Assembly (NCBI GenBank): GCA_030549775.1
Contig: CM060173.1
Coordinates: forward strand, 30,322,032-30,386,031
Direction: 5' to 3'
Length of the DNA stretch: 64,000 nucleotides
Source: Tamarix chinensis
Lineage: Eukaryota; Streptophyta; Magnoliopsida; Caryophyllales; Tamaricaceae
Shown piece after piece: positions 24,051-34,387 of this stretch (position 1 is the first letter of the stretch; each line of letters starts with the position of its first letter). Below the pieces are notes generated by a model. It had not been told where the DNA came from, made no database searches, and saw only the letters and a list, made by a program, of their open reading frames with translations. Position numbers and translations under genes: made by a program.

Positions 24051-25880
24051 TGTTTTGCTACAAAAGATAAGGATTTTAAATACTCTATCCACCTGGCATG
24101 CCTAGGGTTGAGCTTATGTTTCCCATTTACATACTTTGGAGACTCATGATTGGTATGTAATACAAATTATGTGGGCCTTAGATAATGAGACCAATTATCT
24201 AGATCCCTAATAATAGCATAAAACTCATTGTCATACGTGCTATAGTTAGATCTTGATCCATTGAGCTTCTCATTAAAATAGGCTATTGGCTTGCCTTCTT
24301 ATAGTAGGACCACTCCAATCCAACTCCTCTTGCATCACATTCAAATTCAAAAACTTTAGCAAAATTTGATAACCTTAAGATGGGGGCCTCACTTAGCTTT
24401 TCCTTGATCACATCAAATGCTTCTTGGGCTATAGGTGTCCACTTTAATTCTCTCTTCTTGAGACACTGTATGATAGGGGATAAAAGAGTACTAAATCCTT
24501 TTATGAACCTCCTATAAAATGAGGTAAGCCCGTGAAAGGATTAAACATGGGTAATGGATGTGGGTGTAGGCCATGACCTTATTGCCTCCACCTTTAACTC
24601 ATCCATTGAAATACCATCCTTAGATACAAAAAACCCTAGGAATGGGACTTTTGGTACAAATAAGTCACACTTCTCTAACTTTTCATACAACTTTTTATTC
24701 CTGAGGGTTGAAAACATGAGCCTTAAATGCTTTATATGATCTTCATTACTAGAGGAGTATACAAGTATATCATCAAAGTAAACTACAACAAATTTAGAGA
24801 TAAAGGGCCTAAGGACTTCGTCCATAAGCCTCATTAAGGTTCTAGGAGCATTTGAGAGACCAAAAGGCATCACCATCCATTAGTATAATCCCCCCTTAGT
24901 CTTAAAGGCGGTCTTCCATTCATCTCCCTCCTTTACTCTAATTTGGTAGTATCCACTCTTCAAATAAATCTATATGAATACACAAGCCCCATGTAAGTAA
25001 TTCAACATGTCATCAAATCTAGGTATAGGATACCTATACTTGATGGTGATGTTGTTGATAGCTCTACTATCAACACACATCCTCATACTCCCATCCTTAT
25101 TTGATACCAAAAGGGTCGGTATTGCATAAGGGATAAAGGATTCTCTAATAAACTCCTTTTGCAACAAATCACAACTTTCCTTTGTAACTCCCTAGCCTCC
25201 TTAGGATAACACCTATAGGTAGGATTGTATGGAAGTGTAGCACTGGAGACCAAGTCGATTTGGTTCTCAATTCCCCTTAAAGGGGGTAGCTCACTAGGAA
25301 GATCATTTGGGAAGACATCCCCAAACTCCCCTAGCAAAGGTTTGATCCATAGGTCACTTCCTCCATGTCCTTCATTATCTTCAAGCAACAACAAAAAATA
25401 CACGAGCTTCCTCTTAGCTAGCACCTTGTCTATCCCCTTAATATCTAGAAACAAGGTCTTCTTATTTTTAGTTTCCTCCCTAATAAGTGAGGAACGAGGA
25501 CTAAGGGGCATGAGTACAATGTTCGTTTTGGCAAATTTCAAACAATAAGTATTCCTCCTACCATCATGTTGGACATAACTATCATATTTCCTTGGTCTTC
25601 CTAGAAATAGGCGACAAGTGTCTATAGGAACCACATCACATACCACATTATCTTGGTAGGTTTTTCCAATGAAAAAAGGAACTACAACCTCATTGGTCAC
25701 TTCAACCATGCTTCCATTATTAAGCCATTGTAGCTTATATGGTTTGGCATGTTGAGTGGTAGGTAAGTTAATTTTCTCCACAACTGTGCAAAAGGCTAAA
25801 TTAGCATACCTCCATCAATAATAAGGGAACACACCTTACTAAGGATTGTGAACTTGGTTTGAAATATTTTATCCCATTGT
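24051..25880 (-). pseudogene. Ty3/Gypsy protease, reverse transcriptase and RNase H
   Basis: The long piece 25083-25781 carries the protease C-terminal region ('VVPIDTCRLFLGRP') and the RT entry ('IENQIDLVSSATLPYNP'). 24970-25167 has '[18 protein letters not shown]'. 24541-24876 has 'PFGLSNAP' and the catalytic Y-F-D-D (24769-24780), then '[11 protein letters not shown]'. RNase H follows to about 24050 in broken frames. Domain order PR-RT-RH-INT identifies Ty3/Gypsy. Several frameshifts separate the pieces. Confidence 0.9.
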
Positions 25881-26842
25881 GTCTCCTCCTTCACAAACTC
25901 CTTGGTGTGCAATACCTTCTCACCATTAGAGCTTCTCCTATATCTGGGGGTGCCTCTTCTTGCTCATCCTCCTCCTCATGGTCCAATTTGGTCTCTTCCA
26001 TTTCCTCCTCATGAGTTTCCTCCTCTAAGTCCAAAAGATTCATAACTCTTTTGTTCGAACACTCATTTTGATAATGCCCTAGGCCTTGACACTTAAAGCA
26101 CCTTACAACCTTTGGTTTGTTAGGTTCAAACCTAACACCTTTCCCCTTGTCCTTCACTTCAACATTTCAAATGGGAGGGGATGACTAAGATGATGAGGAG
26201 GATTCTTTGGAAGTGTTGGGAGTGAACCTTCATTGAGGAAACTTTGATCCTCTATTCTCCTTCTTATGCTTCTCCACATTAGAGGCTAGATGGAAAAGCT
26301 CATCTAAGATGTAGTACTTGTGTAACTCCACCATACATGCAATGTCACTCATTAGCCCTCCAAGGAAATGTGACATTGTGTGTTCCTTTACCACATCTAA
26401 CTTCAACCTCATTTTCAATCACTCAAACTCCTTGATGTATTCTTCAACACTCATTGACCCTTACCTTAAGGAGGACATCTTGTTGTAGAGGTCTTGAATG
26501 TTGGATGAGGGTAAAAGCCCCCCGCCCTTAAAATCTTCTTCATCTTTGACCAAGATTTCACCTTAGACTTCCCCTTATTTCTCCTTTGGTGAGTAAGGAT
26601 TGTAATCCTAAAGCTCTTCTCATCAATATAGCCTTTTGCTTCAAACATCCTACAGCACCTCAACTCCCACACTAGGAAATCTTCTGGATTAAGTGATCCA
26701 TCAAACTCAGGCACTTCGACTTTGATGTCATGAAAAGGATCTCTCCTTTCATGCATTCTTCTTCTATCATATGGGTAATCACTTAGTGAAGAGTTAGAAT
26801 CACTAGCATCATCACTTGCTAGGAAAAGGATCTATCCTTTTA
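25881..26842 (-). pseudogene. Ty3/Gypsy gag with CCHC zinc knuckle
   Basis: The minus strand encodes 'VEVPEFDGSLNPEDFLVWE' (26466-26756), then the capsid region ('HFLGGLMSDIACMVELHKYY', 26230-26418). The zinc knuckle C-F-K-C-Q-G-L-G-H-Y-Q-N-E-C is at 26059-26100, followed by an acidic tail. An acidic/Ser-rich N-terminus is readable to about 26830, almost touching the LTR. No primer-binding site was recognised, so the 5' leader seems deleted. Confidence 0.88.
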
Positions 26843-27765
26843 TGGTTAAGGGAAGATGGTGGCTTATGGGATAATTGACCACTGAAAGTTAAAATGGAGA
26901 AAAGAGATGAGGAGTATGATAATATTTGATCTAAAGTAGCCAAATACCAAACACTCACAACTACCACTCAAGGTTTCGATACATGAGAATAAAGTTATGA
27001 GATTTTTCACTCAAAATGCAGTTTTCACTCAACTTTATAGAGGGGGAGACATAGGAAGCTCAAAAATATAATTTGTAATTTAAGGGGGTAGTGTGTTGCA
27101 TTGTGTTGAGGCTACCCATATTTATAGTGGCAGCCATGGTTATAAAATGTCCATTATACCATCCCCATTACCTACCTAGTTACATTCCAACCATTCTTTA
27201 CTATCTAGTTATCTAATATAAGCTAACAACTAGTTGGATGAGAACTAAAATGAGGTCAGCCTATCTATGGTATTTTGACATCCATACCACAACATGGAGC
27301 CCCTTATGTGTTAAAAATATAGGTAATGACTAAAAGCACAAATCACTCAATCATCCTTCATACCTAATCAATCATCTCCCATGCTTAGTCAATTAAAATA
27401 ATCTAATTTGTTGACTTGGCTAACTTTCTTCACCTACTCCACCATCCACTTGTCCTCCTTTTTATTTTTCCCTTTTTTCTTTTAATTTTTGAAATCGGCC
27501 TTAGGTTGGGCTAATTTGGCTTCTTATGTGGAAAAATACTTAGAAATAGTAATAAAATGGCTAGTTGGCCTTGGGCTTGAGTTGGATAAGCTACTACAAT
27601 CGGTTGTGTTTGGGCTGAATGCGCCACCATGCATGCATGGGTTGGTACATCCACTTATTTTCTCACATTTAGCTAATTCAGTTCATCCAAGTTAAGAGTG
27701 TTTTGTGATCCCCCAACTTATAAAAATTAATTAGTGAAATATTATTATGTGATGCTCCTGCATCA
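26843..27765 (-). mobile_element. 5' LTR of the Ty3/Gypsy element
   Basis: High similarity to 17196-18143 along its length, with small indels and substitutions. The outer end reads gatgctcctgcatca, followed by target duplication aatt(t) at 27766. Divergence between the two LTRs indicates an old insertion. Confidence 0.88.
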
Positions 27766-28698
27766 AATTTGGTCATGAATCTGAGTAAGAGATTTCCTCC
27801 AAGACATTGTTGCCAAATTCACTTAACTAAAGGAAGACAAGCATCATCTTCAATCCAAAAATAAAAGAATCAAAAAGGTTTTCTTCATTGAATGGGAGGA
27901 ATATGAAGATCATTAACCATAGAAGAATGATTAGAAAATAAAGGACTTTGAAAGTTAGCCTTGGAATTTGGCAAGGCCTCCAACCAAGCTAGATTAAGCA
28001 AAGCCTGATCCAACTTACACATCACTTCCTCCGCACCCCCTCTTTTGCTGGACCAAGTGAAGAAACAACCATGAATCTATAGGTCAAACAAGCCAATGTT
28101 AGAGCGCTAGTCCTGGAATTCATGAACATTAGTAGAAAAAGGCATGTCCCCTTGGAATTTCTCATTGGAACACTAAACAACATTAAATTCACTTGAAAGA
28201 AGCCAAGGTGAATGGTTATTGACAAACTGTCTTAAGTAGTGCCATAGCCTCGTTCTTTCATTACCACTAATTATAACATAAATGAAGGTAATAGAAAATA
28301 AGAAGTAACTAGAGAAATGCTTCACATCACACATCGCTATGCTAGTTATGGACCAAACATTAGGGTTCTAGGTTACCCATATTTGGCCATTTAGATGAAA
28401 ATCATAATTATGTAGAACGTTCCACCCTCTCCTAATCTTATTCAAAATTATACTACTGTTATTTTCTTTAACCCTAGTCTCCAAGAAGCTCACTAAAGAT
28501 AAATTATTATTAGAATAGAAATAAATGACTTCCTTATACATGTTCTCCTAGATCTAGATCAATATCACCACTACCACCCCGTGGAATTTATATACGATAA
28601 CTAATAGAAGAGAACTAGTACTAGGCATATGAACATGTGCAATTCTACTTCTTGTCATTATTCTCCCACCAGAAGGAGGTGCATGGCTAGTTCTAACC
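27766..28698 (-). pseudogene. L1-type LINE: endonuclease domain and start of RT linker
   Basis: Minus strand, broken frames: 'NNHSPWLL', 'CSNEKFQGDMPFS', 'NIGLFDL', then 'HGCFFTWSSKRGG' and 'FSNHSSM' (normally S-D-H in the apurinic endonuclease family), followed by 'KPF*FFYFW'. These are the ordered motifs of L1-type endonucleases. The frame joins 'LLLRFMTKL' here to 'VLALKPELKWLNRD' just left of 17168 once the Ty3/Gypsy element is removed. Confidence 0.85.
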
Positions 28699-29041
28699 AT
28701 AGTTTTAAAAACCGGACCAGTCATCGAACCAGTATCATAACTGGTTCACTGGTTTAGTAGTCGAATTAGTGGTTTGGACTGGTCGAACCAGTGATACATT
28801 TTAATTCAAAAAATATAAAATACATAGAAAATTAAACTATACATGAATTTGACCGGCTCCCAACCAATTTTTTGACCGGTTCACCTATTTTCACTGGTCC
28901 GACCGGTTTTTGACCGATTTTTGACCGGTTTTCACTGGTTCCGAGATCTTAAAAACCGGCATATAAATTTGACCGATGACCCGACCGGTTCGTCGGTTCA
29001 CTGGTCGGACAGGCCGATTTGGTGCAGTTTTTAATACTAGG
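28699..29041. mobile_element. 343-bp Mutator-type MITE in the LINE
   Basis: Flanked by a perfect 9-bp duplication gttctaacc (28690-28698 and 29042-29050). The ends are imperfect inverted repeats: atagttttaaaaaccggacc versus the reverse of ggtgcagtttttaatactagg. The interior is rich in accggttcaccgg-like motifs. A 9-bp duplication is typical of the Mutator superfamily; no coding capacity. Confidence 0.82.
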
Positions 29042-29050
29042 GTTCTAACC

Positions 29051-30219
29051 CCTTCTTTGATGATGGTTGAGCTATTGTCTTAATGTATTATCCTATGAGG
29101 ATCATCAGGTCCTCCAATAGCTTCCTTAGAATCAATGATAGAACCATGGTTACAAGTGGCACCTTCACCCTCAACAGCGCTAAGAGAGACGATTGTTTGA
29201 TCAAGGCGTACAAAGGTAACCCCTTCCTTTCCTGTATTGATAGCTTTGCCTATCCTAGGATCCCAAGATACCACCCAGTTGCACTTCCAATGGGGTTGAT
29301 TAAGTTATTTGCCCAATATTCCTGTGGAAAATCAAGAAATTTAATCTAGAGATGAACCACTTACATCTCATCCTTATCAATCCTCATCCTTCTATGCTAA
29401 GATTTCAATACTAGAGGCTTATTGAAATATGTTCAATGTTGTCATAGAATCACAGTAGCATCTTTAAGACACTAAAACTTGAACAGAAACAACCCTGAGG
29501 CATGCAACATGACTTGAGGCAAAACAACCTCCTTCCAGTGAGCCCAAACATAGCCATAAATATGACTATAAGTTGTCCCCAAAAACATAACCAAATAAAG
29601 TACTTTTCCATAGATTAGTCTCAAAATTAACATCCTCTTTGTCCAATTGAATGGCAATCACGCCTTTATCACTAGTAGGAGAGACAATAGGCAATCACCC
29701 AGGGTTGGGTTGTAATTCCTTCCCAAGATATCCCTCCATGAAGGCCCTTTATATGGTGAACAAACCTTTAGTCTTTCCTATACTAACTACTTCTCTTCAC
29801 TCGTAAGATTCGAAGCCTTGTTTTGGTTTGCATGGTTCTCTTCATGGTTATGTAAAACTTCATTCATGTCCTAGGAAATAATAGAATTAATACCAACCTT
29901 ATGCACAATCTGGATTGGATTGGCACATGCTCCATTGGCAACATCCACATCAACCAAATCCAAATCATAGGGTATCAGCGATAAATTGCTATTTACCGAA
30001 TGCTTTCCTTAGTTCTCTATGTTAATTCTTAGAAACCTCAACCTACGAAGAACTAGAAGATCCCTATGATCCAACCATCAACTAAAGATGATAAAAATTT
30101 ATAGAAAATGGCAAATTCTTCCTCCTTGCCATGCCGGTGTGCTTCACTGAATCCTAGGACAGAGGTAAGAGGAGATAGGCATGGCTGATCTGGATTACTT
30201 GAGAACTTAAGTTTTCATT
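29051..30219 (-). pseudogene. L1-type LINE: 5' end and ORF1 (DUF4283-like)
   Basis: Minus strand: about 29340-29450 reads 'NKPLVLKS*HRRMRIDKDEM', then '*IKFLDFPQEYWANNLINPIGSA', followed by 'IGKAINTGKEGVTFVRLD' (29080-29274). This is the order seen in the DUF4283 domain of plant L1 ORF1. Frames are broken. The 5' end is at 30219, against the 15-bp duplication. Net LINE length after removing insertions is about 4.7 kb. Confidence 0.75.
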
Positions 30220-30234
30220 ATCTTTCTCACTTTC
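30220..30234. repeat. 15-bp target-site duplication of the LINE (right copy)
   Basis: Exact copy of 14552-14566. Confidence 0.9.
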
Positions 30235-30529
30235 AAATCTAATTTCTTGACAAATCTTTATGCATATTTTTCTAAACATAAAAGCTAGCTACAACTCAAT
30301 TTCATATCTATTATTCACTATATGTATTATGTACTCACAATTATTCTCTACTTTTTATTTTGTAAATTGTGAGAAATTTCTTATAATCAACCACAACTTT
30401 CATTCATACTTAAATTGGAGTTTGGGTGTTACCTAACTATATAGCTTATTGTAAGAAGAATCTAGAGAAGATAACCGATTAAATATTATAAATCTTCTCT
30501 AAAGATTTCATTGAGAAAGAAGGCTCATA
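30235..30529 (+). mobile_element. 3' LTR (3' portion) of the SIRE-like Copia element
   Basis: Direct continuation of the LTR cut at 14566 by the LINE. No CA end could be fixed, since a dispersed repeat follows without a clear boundary. Confidence 0.5.
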
Positions 30530-31123
30530 AATAGAAAAAAAAGAACATCAATACAAAAACACGTGATGTTCAAAATCTAAAAGGAGAAGAACTTGTTATT
30601 AGATGTAGAGTAATCTATCTTAGGTTATCTTAAATCACTATAAATTTTGTAATTCAATTTTTATTTGTCTAATTTTGATCCAAAATGCTTATTCACCCTT
30701 GTTTAGATTATTTTCAACTATCTTTCACTTTCCCTAGTTCTTATATCATACATTCAGAGCACATAATCCGGTACTTGTAGTTGACATGGACTTAGTACCT
30801 AGTATAAAAAACATTAACAAGGATATATAAAATAATAAAAAAAGAGTGGTGGCAATTCTAAAAATATAATCAACTTTTTATTGTTTATTCTCATGTAAGT
30901 ATTATTAATTTCAAATTAAAAAGAACAAAATTTCATAAGTAAAGATATGACTAGAATAATATAGCATCTAAAAAGATGAGAAAGATTATAGCAAAAAAAT
31001 ATTGTATCGACCATTATAAGATAATATTTGATATCAATCCCCCTCTTCCCTTTGTGATATATCATTTAGTGTGATATAAAATCTTATATTGTTCCCTACT
31101 AATCTTCCATGTTTGATGAATGT
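30530..31123. repeat. Dispersed repeat R, copy X (uninterrupted by the giant LTR)
   Basis: Matches 55830-56219 plus 60512-60715 almost end to end (e.g. agtaatctat, acatggacttagtacctagt, tatgactagaataatatagc). Copy X lacks the giant LTR that splits copy Y, so it is its empty site. It is instead cut at 31123 by the Athila-like element; its right end probably continues at about 51505-51600. The unit may be the tail of a Copia LTR; not proven. Confidence 0.8.
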
Positions 31124-31709
31124 TGACGTGTTGTTGTATACACACAAAATTCAACCCTAATTTTCAAATATGTAGTAAATGGCAAGTAAGAGCATAATTA
31201 GATAATGAATAGGATATAATCAAGAATTCCGTAATTAATTTCAAATCTCTATTAGTTAATAAATATTTATTTTTACTACAAATCACTAGAATAAAACTAT
31301 TTAATATAACACAAAATTCATTAATATGGAAACAAGGATAGGATATACTCAACCATGAAACTAGGAAATCAAATAATTATATGACAAAGGATAATTATAT
31401 GTGTGTTAATGTTGATCTTTAGAAACTCATATATATATATATGTTTCTTAATTTTCTTTCATTGCAAATAAATCAAGCAAGCACTTGATTTGTTTTCCAA
31501 CTAATTAATAATCAAGGTTAAGAACTCTAGAATTAGTTAACATCATCATTAAAAAATGAATTATAATCAACTACAATCATATTCACATAAACTCATATTA
31601 TGCAATTGTACGGATTAATAAAAAAGATCGAATGAATATGATCCATAGCCACTCCTAATATATTTATTAACAATTATGTACTAAATTCATCTTCCAAGCA
31701 TGGATTTAA
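31124..31709 (-). mobile_element. Athila-like left (3') LTR, partial
   Basis: Homologous to 39671-40230, the right LTR. The shared stretch runs from 'tgtatacacacaaaattcaaccctaat' on, and both begin with TG. It is interrupted at 31710 by a giant LTR; the remainder of this LTR is missing. Confidence 0.75.
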
Positions 31710-32764
31710 TGAAATGCCCCGAAAATTCTAATTTTAAAAATTATATTTAAATAAGATTTTATTAGAAAAATTAATTAAATAAATTATTTTTTATTACAAT
31801 AAAAGGAAATTAATTAGGGATATTTAAGAAGAAAATAATAAATATTTTTTTATTAGAAAAGTTTTGGAATTTTAGCTTATTAAAGATTTTATTTTGGAAA
31901 TTTATTAAATAAATTATTTTATTTAAAATAAGAAGGAAAAAATAGTTTCAAATTAATATTAATTTCATAAATAATTTAATTAAAGAAAATTAGGGTGTTT
32001 TACTAATTAAAATGGAATTTATGAAAATTCTTTTAAAAATCCTAAATTAGCCTAAATAGGGATTTAAATATAATTATTTTTAAATATCCAAAATATTTTA
32101 ATTAATTTAAATATCCAATCTAATTATTTTTTCTTTTCCCTTTCCCTTTTTCTTTTTCTTTCTTCCTCTTTCTTTCTTTTTCTTCTTCTTCTTTTATTTT
32201 TCTTTTTTTCCTCCCCGAACAAGGCCAGCCCAGTGGCCCAGCCTAGTGGCCTAGCCCAGTGGCCCAGCCCTCACCTTTGCTTCCTTTTCTGCAGCGCGGC
32301 CCAGCCAGCGGAGTTGGCGCCTCCTGCCCTTTCCCAGTGCCGCATTTTGTGTGTTGTTTTCCTTAAATGCTGCATTTGCACCCCCATTTCAATGAGTGCC
32401 CGGTCCGGCCCGTCGTTCTATTCTTTATTTTTCTCCTCAACCATCGGTCCAACCTCCTTCTTCTTCCCCCAGCCTTTGATCCTTCCTAGCCCCGTTGCCG
32501 CCGACCTACAGCATTTCTACCGCCCTTGTGCCCTAGTTTTTTGCCGACGTTGACCGGCCGTTTCGATCCTCTCTCTCCCCTGCTGATTCTTTGACATTTT
32601 CCCCAAACCAACGTCCCCTCTTCTATCATGATTTTTTCCCTTTTTCCCTTCGCATATCCCTCCCTCAAAAATTTCTCCCACCGGCCAACCTCGCTGCTGG
32701 CAAAACCAAAACCCTACTTGCCTAATCTCATGCCGACCCACAGAACCATATCCTCCCTTCTAAT

Positions 32765-32775
32765 CCTATAAATAC
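32765..32775 (+). promoter_or_regulatory. TATA box candidate of giant LTR copy 3
   Basis: cctataaatac at the head of the pyrimidine-rich leader. Same position and sequence as in copies 1 and 5 on their sense strands. Confidence 0.6.
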
Positions 32776-33897
32776 CCCCCATAATGGCCCTGTATTGAAC
32801 TCTCGATCCCCAACCCAGAAATGCCCGACCTTGCCATAGCCGCCACTTCAGACGCTACATCCACCTCCTCTGGCCAACTTCGCTGCCATCTCTGGCCACC
32901 AAACTCTTCTTTGCACCTCCCCCAAGCTAACCAAATCATCCATCCCCCTTGATTCTTCCTGCACAAGCCACCCCAGCTGTGTGAAGTAGCCTTCTCAACC
33001 AACCTATTTTCTGCCTCCGCCACCTCTTTTGTTGCTGCCTCTACTTCTTTCACCTCCCAAAATGTGTTGCAGACCCTCCTCTACTTTTCCCTACCTTTCC
33101 TTTCCTCTTTCTGCCTCTCCTCCTCTCTTTCTCTTCTCCTCCCCCATTCAGCCACCACAATCGCCGCCGTGCACCGCCACCTTTGGCTGCGCCACCAACC
33201 TTATTCTATCCCTCTCCTTCTGGGCAACTCAAAACACCCCAACTCCCATCTTAATTCTCCATATCTTTTTTCGCAACATTCAACTTTTATCCTTTTCTTC
33301 TCTTTTTCCGGCCACCGCCGCCGCCGCCGTGCACCACCGCCGGTGCCACCTATCCCCACCAACCTAAGGTTGAACTTGGACCCTCTGAACCCTTCTCCCT
33401 ATTTTTACAAGCCTTATTATTATTATTAATGTTTTTTATTATTATTATTTCTGTTGAGGGTTGAAGCCTTATTGTATTTTTATTTTTTGATTTTATTATT
33501 ATTATTAGTGTTGCTTCTATTATTATTATTATTATTATTACTATTTCAAAATACTATTATTATTATTCCATTATTAATATTACAACTACTTTACTATTAG
33601 TTTTGCTATTATTATTATTATTATTGTTATTATTATTATTATTAATAAATTTGGTTACTTAATTTACTAATATTATTACTAGTATTTTTATTTGCATTAT
33701 TATTAGTATTATTTCTATTTTCATTATTATTATTATCGGAATTAAAACTTTAAACCCTTATATTATCAATTTTTATAATATTACTATTATTTCTATATCT
33801 TTAGCAAAGTTAGAATTTTGTTAATGTTATTTTTATTAGTATGTTATGATTTGGTCAAAGCCTTAAGGAGGCGTAGAAGTGTGCTCCAAGACTGGTG

Positions 33898-33911
33898 TTG
33901 TTTCAGGTAAG
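33898..33911 (+). promoter_or_regulatory. Splice-donor-like site in giant LTR copy 3
   Basis: tttcag|gtaaggg: the boundary 33906/33907 fits the plant 5' splice-site consensus. Conserved in copies 1 and 2, and as aagtaagg in copy 5. Confidence 0.5.
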
Positions 33912-34387
33912 GGTGTTACTAAGGCCTTTTGTGTGTTTATATGTATTATGTGCTTCGCATGCTATGTATCATATATCTATCATTATTATTTATGTTGTAT
34001 ATGGTATGATGTTGAATTGAAGTATGTTTTCGTGTAATTGTATGGCATGTGTATTATTTATATATATGATGATATGTGTTGTGACCTTGTAAAGCATGCA
34101 TGTGAGGGTGTTGATGTAGTTTGTGTAGGAGAAAGGATGAAAAAGGAGGATAGGGAAAGAGGTTGAATAAGGGAGGTGAGCTGACCTAATTATTTTAATG
34201 ATTCATAAGTGGAAGAATAAAATGGAGAATTTTAAAGTTTCGTGTAGGAGAATCTGATTTATGATTTTATGATTTTGTGTGGGAGAGTTTAATTTATGGT
34301 TTTATATGGGAGAATATAATTTATGGCTTTGTGTGGGAGAATATAATTTATGGTTTTATTTAGGAGAATCTAATTTATGGTTTTAGG

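Larger units (their letters stand above)
31710..34387 (+). mobile_element. Giant solo-LTR-like element, copy 3, 3' truncated (2.7 kb)
   Basis: Begins tgaaatgccccgaaaattc, so it is inverted relative to the other copies. It then has an AT-rich block, a C+T-rich leader (32130-33400), (att)n (33410-33780), the 'gctccaagactggtgttg' block with cag|gtaag, and the ttatggttttat..gggagaat array. Homology stops at about 34387; the end carrying the CCACTATT arrays and gggtgttaca is missing. A deletion joins it directly to Copia gag sequence. Left flank is tttaa; no right duplication can be checked. Confidence 0.85.
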
